DNA of 9,019 nucleotides, taken from NCBI GenBank assembly GCA_943331145.2, contig CALQKL020000076.1:1-9019 (forward strand). Direction: 5' to 3'. Positions 5,997-9,019 of the stretch are shown here, in pieces. This DNA comes from Chitinophaga pinensis (GTDB taxonomy: Bacteria; Bacteroidota; Bacteroidia; Chitinophagales; Chitinophagaceae). Made by a program: the position numbers and the translations under genes. The first letter of the stretch is position 1. The number at the start of each line of letters is the position of its first letter. The notes beneath the pieces were generated by a model. That model was not told the origin of the DNA. It searched no databases and saw only the letters and a program-made list of their open reading frames with translations.

Positions 5997-6034
5997 AAAA
6001 AAAATACAACGCTTCAGTTTTGCCAAAGCGTTGT
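5997..6034 (-). terminator. Intrinsic terminator / possible greA leader attenuator
   Basis: On the minus strand ACAACGCTT (6034-6026) pairs perfectly with AAGCGTTGT (6014-6006) across an 11-base loop, then after one base comes a run of eight Ts (6004-5997). This is a textbook rho-independent terminator. It lies 36 bases past the stop of the hydroxyacid dehydrogenase and so can end the ridA operon. It also lies between a -7-like element (6042-6049) and greA, so it may sit in the greA leader. Confidence 0.8.
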
Positions 6035-6041
6035 GTGTATA

Positions 6042-6049
6042 CAAATATA
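6042..6049 (-). promoter_or_regulatory. Putative -7 promoter element for greA
   Basis: On the minus strand this reads TATATTTG, matching TAnnTTTG. Transcription would start near 6036, right at the foot of the hairpin at 6006-6034. No -33 TTG is seen at the usual spacing. No other TAnnTTTG lies between the hairpin and the greA start. Confidence 0.45.
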
Positions 6050-6069
6050 GTAAAATGAAATAATTGGAA

Positions 6070-6990
6070 TTAAATTATCCCTATTTTTTCCAAAAGCACC
6101 TTGCTCATTTTATAGGTTGCCTCATGTGAATATCCTGCTATATGGGGCGTTATTATTACGTTATCAAAATTATTTAGGGTTTCAAATACCTGCTTTTCTT
6201 CTAGTGTGTACGTGTCAAGCTTTTCATTTTCCAATACATCCAATAATGCACCTGAAATCAATCTATTCTCAAGTGCATTTATTAACGCTACACTATCCAT
6301 TACGCTTCCTCTAGACGTATTAATGATAATGGGTTGCTTTTTTAATTTGTTGAAAAAATCATTCGACACATAGTGAGTAGTTTCTATAGTTAGTGGTAAA
6401 TGCAAACTGATTACATCGGCATATTTTACAATTTCATCTTCGGTAGATTCCGTTACAAATTCGTTTCCAAAACCAGTTTTGTATTTATCATAAGCCAATA
6501 TGGTAACGTTAAAAGCCGACAATAATCTGGCAAACGCAGATCCTGTATGTCCGTATCCAATGATGCCAATGGTTTTACCTGAAATTTCTGTACCTCTATT
6601 TTCCTCCCTCAACCACTGCTTATGTTTTACTTGTACAATGCTCGTATTGATGTTGCGATAAAAGTTTAATAACAATCCCAATGCATGCTCCGCAACAGCG
6701 TTACAATTACCTTCGGGACTACTTTCGCAAATGATATTTTTAGATTTGGCGTATGCTACATCAATATGCTCCATGCCACTACCTAACCTACCAATCCATC
6801 TTAAATGAATCGCTTTGTCAATTAAATTTTTATCAACGTTAATTTGTGTAGAAACAACAAGTCCTGTTGCTAATTCGATTTTTTCCAACAATTGCGGATA
6901 TCGCATGGTTGGCTCGTACAAAAAATCGATTCCTTTTTCTGATAAAGTATCTAAAAAGAAATGATGTACTGGTGCGGTTATTAAAATCAT
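6070..6990 (-). CDS. NAD-dependent D-2-hydroxyacid dehydrogenase (phosphoglycerate dehydrogenase-like)
   Basis: A 306-residue cytosolic oxidoreductase of the D-isomer-specific 2-hydroxyacid dehydrogenase family. Domain order: N-terminal substrate-binding half (1-100), NAD-binding Rossmann domain with IGIIGYGHTG (141-150; glycines 145, 147, 150) and D168 in AYDKY at the usual NAD-ribose position, then the C-terminal closure. Catalytic residues appear intact: R227 in NTSRGSVMD, a Glu in the DVLENEKLD segment (E256 by spacing), and H283 in TPHIAGYSHEA. IGRLGSGMEHID (66-77) is the conserved substrate loop. It has no C-terminal ACT domain, so if it is a SerA it is the short form. Substrate could be 3-phosphoglycerate, glyoxylate/hydroxypyruvate or another 2-oxoacid; sequence alone does not decide. 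It follows ridA by 9 bases and is probably co-transcribed. Confidence 0.88.
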   Translation of the reverse strand: MILITAPVHHFFLDTLSEKGIDFLYEPTMRYPQLLEKIELATGLVVSTQINVDKNLIDKAIHLRWIGRLGSGMEHIDVAYAKSKNIICESSPEGNCNAVAEHALGLLLNFYRNINTSIVQVKHKQWLREENRGTEISGKTIGIIGYGHTGSAFARLLSAFNVTILAYDKYKTGFGNEFVTESTEDEIVKYADVISLHLPLTIETTHYVSNDFFNKLKKQPIIINTSRGSVMDSVALINALENRLISGALLDVLENEKLDTYTLEEKQVFETLNNFDNVIITPHIAGYSHEATYKMSKVLLEKIGII

Positions 6991-6999
6991 GTTGATGTA

Positions 7000-7380
7000 C
7001 TAAATACTTGCAATCATGCTAATTTCTACATTTACATTTCTAGGCAACCCTTTAACAGCAACGGTTTCTCTTGCTGGAAAATCTTTTGAGAAATACTGTC
7101 CATAAATTTGATTTACCTCAGCAAAATGCTCCATACCACTTAAGAAAATGGTGGTTTTTATAGCATGATCAAAATCAATTCCTTCAGATTTTAAAATAGA
7201 GGACAAGTTTTTCATCACTTGGTGGGTTTCTTCTGCAATACTTGAATTGGCAAGTGTTTCTGTACCAGGAACCAATGCAATTTGACCAGAGATAAACAAT
7301 AGATTTCCTGTTCTAACGGCCTGATTGTATGGTCCAATTGGTGCAGGGGCTTCATTGGTATTGATTATTTGTTTGTCCAT
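7000..7380 (-). CDS. ridA: RidA family reactive intermediate/imine deaminase
   Basis: RidA hydrolyses reactive enamines/imines such as 2-aminoacrylate, produced by PLP enzymes acting on serine or cysteine, to 2-oxoacids and ammonia. The 126-residue length is standard. Key residues are present: Y18 in GPYNQAV, SGQI at 31-34, R104 in PARETVAV (the carboxylate-binding Arg, E. coli R105) and E119 in VEIS (E. coli E120). This fits the active RidA subfamily rather than the Arg-less Rid groups. It is the first gene of a pair with the D-2-hydroxyacid dehydrogenase; a dehydrogenase of the SerA type would feed serine synthesis, which makes a link to aminoacrylate stress plausible but unproven. A -7-like element lies 21 bases upstream at 7401-7408. 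Confidence 0.95.
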   Translation of the reverse strand: MDKQIINTNEAPAPIGPYNQAVRTGNLLFISGQIALVPGTETLANSSIAEETHQVMKNLSSILKSEGIDFDHAIKTTIFLSGMEHFAEVNQIYGQYFSKDFPARETVAVKGLPRNVNVEISMIASI

Positions 7381-7400
7381 TGGGTTTTTTTATAGTAATA

Positions 7401-7408
7401 CAAATATA
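7401..7408 (-). promoter_or_regulatory. Putative -7 promoter element for ridA operon
   Basis: TATATTTG on the minus strand matches TAnnTTTG and predicts transcription starting near 7394, about 14 bases before the ridA ATG. No -33 element is visible at ordinary spacing. Confidence 0.45.
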
Positions 7409-7423
7409 TTCTTTTCCAGTGCC

Positions 7424-7431
7424 TATTTTTG
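7424..7431 (+). promoter_or_regulatory. Putative -7 promoter element for the dehydrogenase-like/tsaB operon
   Basis: TATTTTTG fits TAnnTTTG and ends 17 bases before the ATG at 7449. It lies 15 bases from the opposing element at 7401-7408, so the two divergent promoters share one 68-base spacer. No clear -33 TTG is present. Confidence 0.4.
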
Positions 7432-7448
7432 CTAAAATTTATTAACAG

Positions 7449-8063
7449 ATGAGGATATCGGTAATTTCAAATGAAAAAGGGTTTGTAGAATTAACACAAG
7501 CATACCAAAATATAACTTGGATTAAAGCATCAAGTTTTAAACAAATAGAAGATATTGAGCGTATAGATGTCCTACTCAATTTGAATGAAGATGCTTTTTT
7601 TGAAGATTATAGTACGTTTAATATTCCGGTTTTAATCAACAGTGTTTCAAATACATTGAAATCAAGCAAACATGGGGCACATGTAATTAGGTTAAACGGA
7701 TGGAGCGGATTTTTAAAAAGAACTACTTGGGAATTGGCTGGAGAACACAATGACACTTTAAATCAACTGTCTGCACTATTGGGGATAAGATTTTCTTTTT
7801 TACCAGACGAACCAGGCTTTGTATCAGCAAGGGTTTTAGCCATGATTATCAATGAAGCTTATTTTGCCAAAGAAGAAAATGTAAGCACCGAAAATGAAAT
7901 TGACATTGCTTTAAAATTAGGCACCAATTATCCAAAAGGCCCCTTTGAATGGGCTGATGAAATTGGACTTCATAATGTATTTGAACTTTTAAAGACATTG
8001 AGTTTGACTGATGCAAGATATACCGTGTGTAAACTATTAGAAAAGGAGGCCAACAAATTATGA
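7449..8063 (+). CDS. 3-hydroxyacyl-CoA dehydrogenase-like protein lacking a recognisable NAD-binding domain
   Basis: The 204-residue product has a C-terminal half (about 118-183) that reads like the 3HCDH C-terminal domain: LPDEPGFVSARVLAMIINEAYF, then ENEIDIALKLGTNYPKGPFEWADEIGL with the typical YPxGPFE. The N-terminal ~100 residues are too short for a full Rossmann domain and lack GxGxxG; GAHVIRLNGW (76-85) may be a remnant of the GxHFFNP block, with H78 at the catalytic-His position. The Asn of the family's PGFxxNR motif, which contacts substrate in 3HCDH, is Ala127 here. A normal NAD-dependent dehydrogenase function is therefore doubtful; a non-catalytic acyl-CoA-binding or structural role is possible. 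The frame is intact and uses no odd codons, so this is a maintained gene, not an obvious pseudogene. Its stop overlaps tsaB (ATGA). Confidence 0.75.
   Translation: MRISVISNEKGFVELTQAYQNITWIKASSFKQIEDIERIDVLLNLNEDAFFEDYSTFNIPVLINSVSNTLKSSKHGAHVIRLNGWSGFLKRTTWELAGEHNDTLNQLSALLGIRFSFLPDEPGFVSARVLAMIINEAYFAKEENVSTENEIDIALKLGTNYPKGPFEWADEIGLHNVFELLKTLSLTDARYTVCKLLEKEANKL
8044..8049 (+). promoter_or_regulatory. Strong Shine-Dalgarno sequence before tsaB
   Basis: AGGAGG lies 10 bases before the tsaB ATG, inside the last codons of the preceding gene. The other starts in this window have no comparable motif, as is normal for Bacteroidota. It could serve re-initiation at the ATGA overlap, or simply reflect Lys-Glu-Ala codons. 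Confidence 0.5.
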
Positions 8064-8725
8064 GTTTAATTTTAATGATAGATACCGCACAGGAAACAGC
8101 TTTTGTGAGCATTTCAAAAGACGGCGTTCCAATTGGACATATCCAAAATGACATTCAAAAAGAGCATGCTGGATTTTTGCATGTAGCCATTCAAGATTTA
8201 TTAAAATCATGTGACGTAGAATTAAAAGATTTAGATGCTATTTCGGTTACCAAAGGGCCAGGTTCTTATACGGGCATTCGTGTAGGAATGGCAAGCGCTA
8301 TTGGATTAAGTTATGCCCTAAATAAACCCATCATTCATATTTGTTCTTTAAAATTATTGACACATGCTGCAATGACTAAAATCATCGACCCTACACGAGT
8401 TTTATTTTGTCCGATGATTGATGCAAGAAGAATGGAGGTTTTTACGGGGTTGTTTGATGTAAATCTGGAGGCTAAATTAGCGCCCGATGCAATGATTGTG
8501 GATGAAAATTTCATGCAAGACTATTTAAGAAAACAATCTGTTTATTTTATTGGAAGTGGGAAAGACAAATTTGAAAAAATCTGTAAAAATGATAAAGCTC
8601 AGTTTTTAGAGGTAGAAAACTTACATTTTAACATGGCATTCTTGTCGAATTTTTACTACAACAGTGAATCATTTGCAAGTATAGAATCCTTTGAACCTGC
8701 CTATATAAAAGCATTTCAAGGGTAA
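8060..8725 (+). CDS. tsaB: tRNA t6A biosynthesis protein TsaB
   Basis: TsaB is the inactive ASKHA-fold partner of TsaD; with TsaE and TsaC it makes threonylcarbamoyl-adenosine at position 37 of ANN-decoding tRNAs. The 221-residue protein shows the family hallmarks: N-terminal ILMIDTAQETAFVSI (4-18), KEHAGFLHVAIQDLL (34-48), the strongly conserved KGPGSYTGIRVGMASAIGLS (65-84) and MIDARRMEVF (119-128). The metal-binding His pair of TsaD is absent, as expected. Length is close to the 210-240 norm, so the protein looks complete. The ATG overlaps the upstream stop by 4 bases and has an AGGAGG 10 bases before it, pointing to translational coupling. No hairpin-plus-T-run terminator is visible in the 118 bases after the stop. 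Confidence 0.95.
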   Translation: MSLILMIDTAQETAFVSISKDGVPIGHIQNDIQKEHAGFLHVAIQDLLKSCDVELKDLDAISVTKGPGSYTGIRVGMASAIGLSYALNKPIIHICSLKLLTHAAMTKIIDPTRVLFCPMIDARRMEVFTGLFDVNLEAKLAPDAMIVDENFMQDYLRKQSVYFIGSGKDKFEKICKNDKAQFLEVENLHFNMAFLSNFYYNSESFASIESFEPAYIKAFQG

Positions 8726-8765
8726 TCATATCAACGTCTCAAAATAAAAAGTAGAAAATAAAACA

Positions 8766-8796
8766 TTTGTATTATGATGTTGATTTAATATATTTG
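8766..8796 (+). promoter_or_regulatory. Near-ideal Bacteroidota promoter for the ArsR-type gene
   Basis: TTTG (8766-8769), 19 bases, then TATATTTG (8789-8796). Both boxes and their spacing match the Bacteroidota -33/-7 consensus. Transcription would start near 8802, about 40 bases before the ATG. TGATG (8775-8779) and CATCA (8797-8801) form a dyad across the promoter that could be an operator, but five bases per arm is weak evidence. Confidence 0.75.
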
Positions 8797-8843
8797 CATC
8801 AGCTTTATTTCCATTATTAAAATCAAAATTAAATTACAAACCT

Positions 8844-9019
8844 ATGATTGTTCCAAATCAACCGGGTGAATCCAATGCAGATGTTAGTGTAGCATTGAAA
8901 ATCAACATCCAAAACTTAAAAAAAGCAGCGCTTGTTTTAAGAGCCTTGAATCACAAATTACGTCAGCAAATTCTTACGTTAATTGATTCAGAAAAGAAAA
9001 TCACCGTTACAGAAATTTA
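8844..9019 (+). CDS. ArsR-family winged-helix transcriptional regulator, N-terminal part only
   Basis: From the ATG at 8844, 58 codons run open to the window edge. Residues 26-58 (LVLRALNHKLRQQILTLIDSEKKITVTEI) match the start of an ArsR/SmtB-type winged helix: the helix ending in xALxxxxRxxIL followed by the linker and the first helix of the helix-turn-helix. The preceding 20 or so residues are a polar N-terminal tail. The recognition helix and any metal-binding cysteines lie beyond the window, so it is not possible to say whether it senses metal or something else. It stands behind its own strong promoter, 118 bases after tsaB, and is probably a separate transcription unit. ArsR-type proteins often repress their own promoter; here this would be inference. 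Confidence 0.8.
   Translation, partial: MIVPNQPGESNADVSVALKINIQNLKKAALVLRALNHKLRQQILTLIDSEKKITVTEI

Noticed and set aside
7385..7391. T-run as terminator in the ridA/dehydrogenase-like spacer
   Set aside because: No stem precedes it on the plus strand, and on the minus strand it falls between promoter and start as an A-rich leader.

Overview
The window looks like a piece of a Bacteroidota chromosome, probably from the Chitinophagaceae/Sphingobacteriales side. The DNA is AT-rich and the genes are short-spaced. Most genes lack a Shine-Dalgarno sequence. Several starts are preceded by TAnnTTTG, the Bacteroidota -7 promoter element, and the gene content fits (UMF1 transporter, DUF3108 protein, greA-HIT pair, ridA, ruvC, tsaB). 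The organism assignment is inference from these signs, not from a database match. I see no phage, insertion sequence, CRISPR array, tRNA or rRNA.

Layout, left to right. (1) 1-115, minus: the N-terminus of a PLP-dependent trans-sulfuration enzyme, cut by the window edge. (2) 116-359: a divergent spacer holding two related REP-like palindromes. (3) 360-2493, plus: a UMF1/Atg22-like transporter and a metallo-beta-lactamase-fold hydrolase, 1 base apart. (4) 2490-4551, minus: a flippase-like/UPF0104 membrane protein, then a 250-base spacer full of 7- and 9-base tandem repeats, then a secreted DUF3108 protein. (5) 4518-5102, plus: ruvC, which can only start at TTG and is divergent from, and possibly overlaps, the UPF0104 gene. 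(6) 5103-5974, minus: greA then a HIT-family gene, 2 bases apart. (7) 6070-7380, minus: ridA then a D-2-hydroxyacid dehydrogenase, 9 bases apart. A hairpin plus T-run follows, which is either their terminator or an attenuator in the greA leader. (8) 7449-8725, plus: a 3-hydroxyacyl-CoA-dehydrogenase-like protein without a recognisable NAD domain, overlapping tsaB by 4 bases. (9) 8844-9019, plus: the N-terminus of an ArsR-type regulator behind a near-ideal Bacteroidota promoter.

Most genes are housekeeping: Holliday-junction resolution (ruvC), transcript-cleavage elongation factor (greA), tRNA t6A modification (tsaB), reactive-enamine disposal (ridA). They do not form one pathway. The layout is very compact: two convergent pairs have overlapping or abutting stop codons, two co-directional pairs sit within 2 bases of each other, and one pair overlaps by an ATGA. 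I found no convincing new multi-gene system. The points most worth a second look are the non-coding ones (REP-like pair, 7/9-base repeats reaching into a stop codon, greA leader hairpin), the non-ATG divergent starts at ruvC, and the degenerate dehydrogenase next to tsaB.
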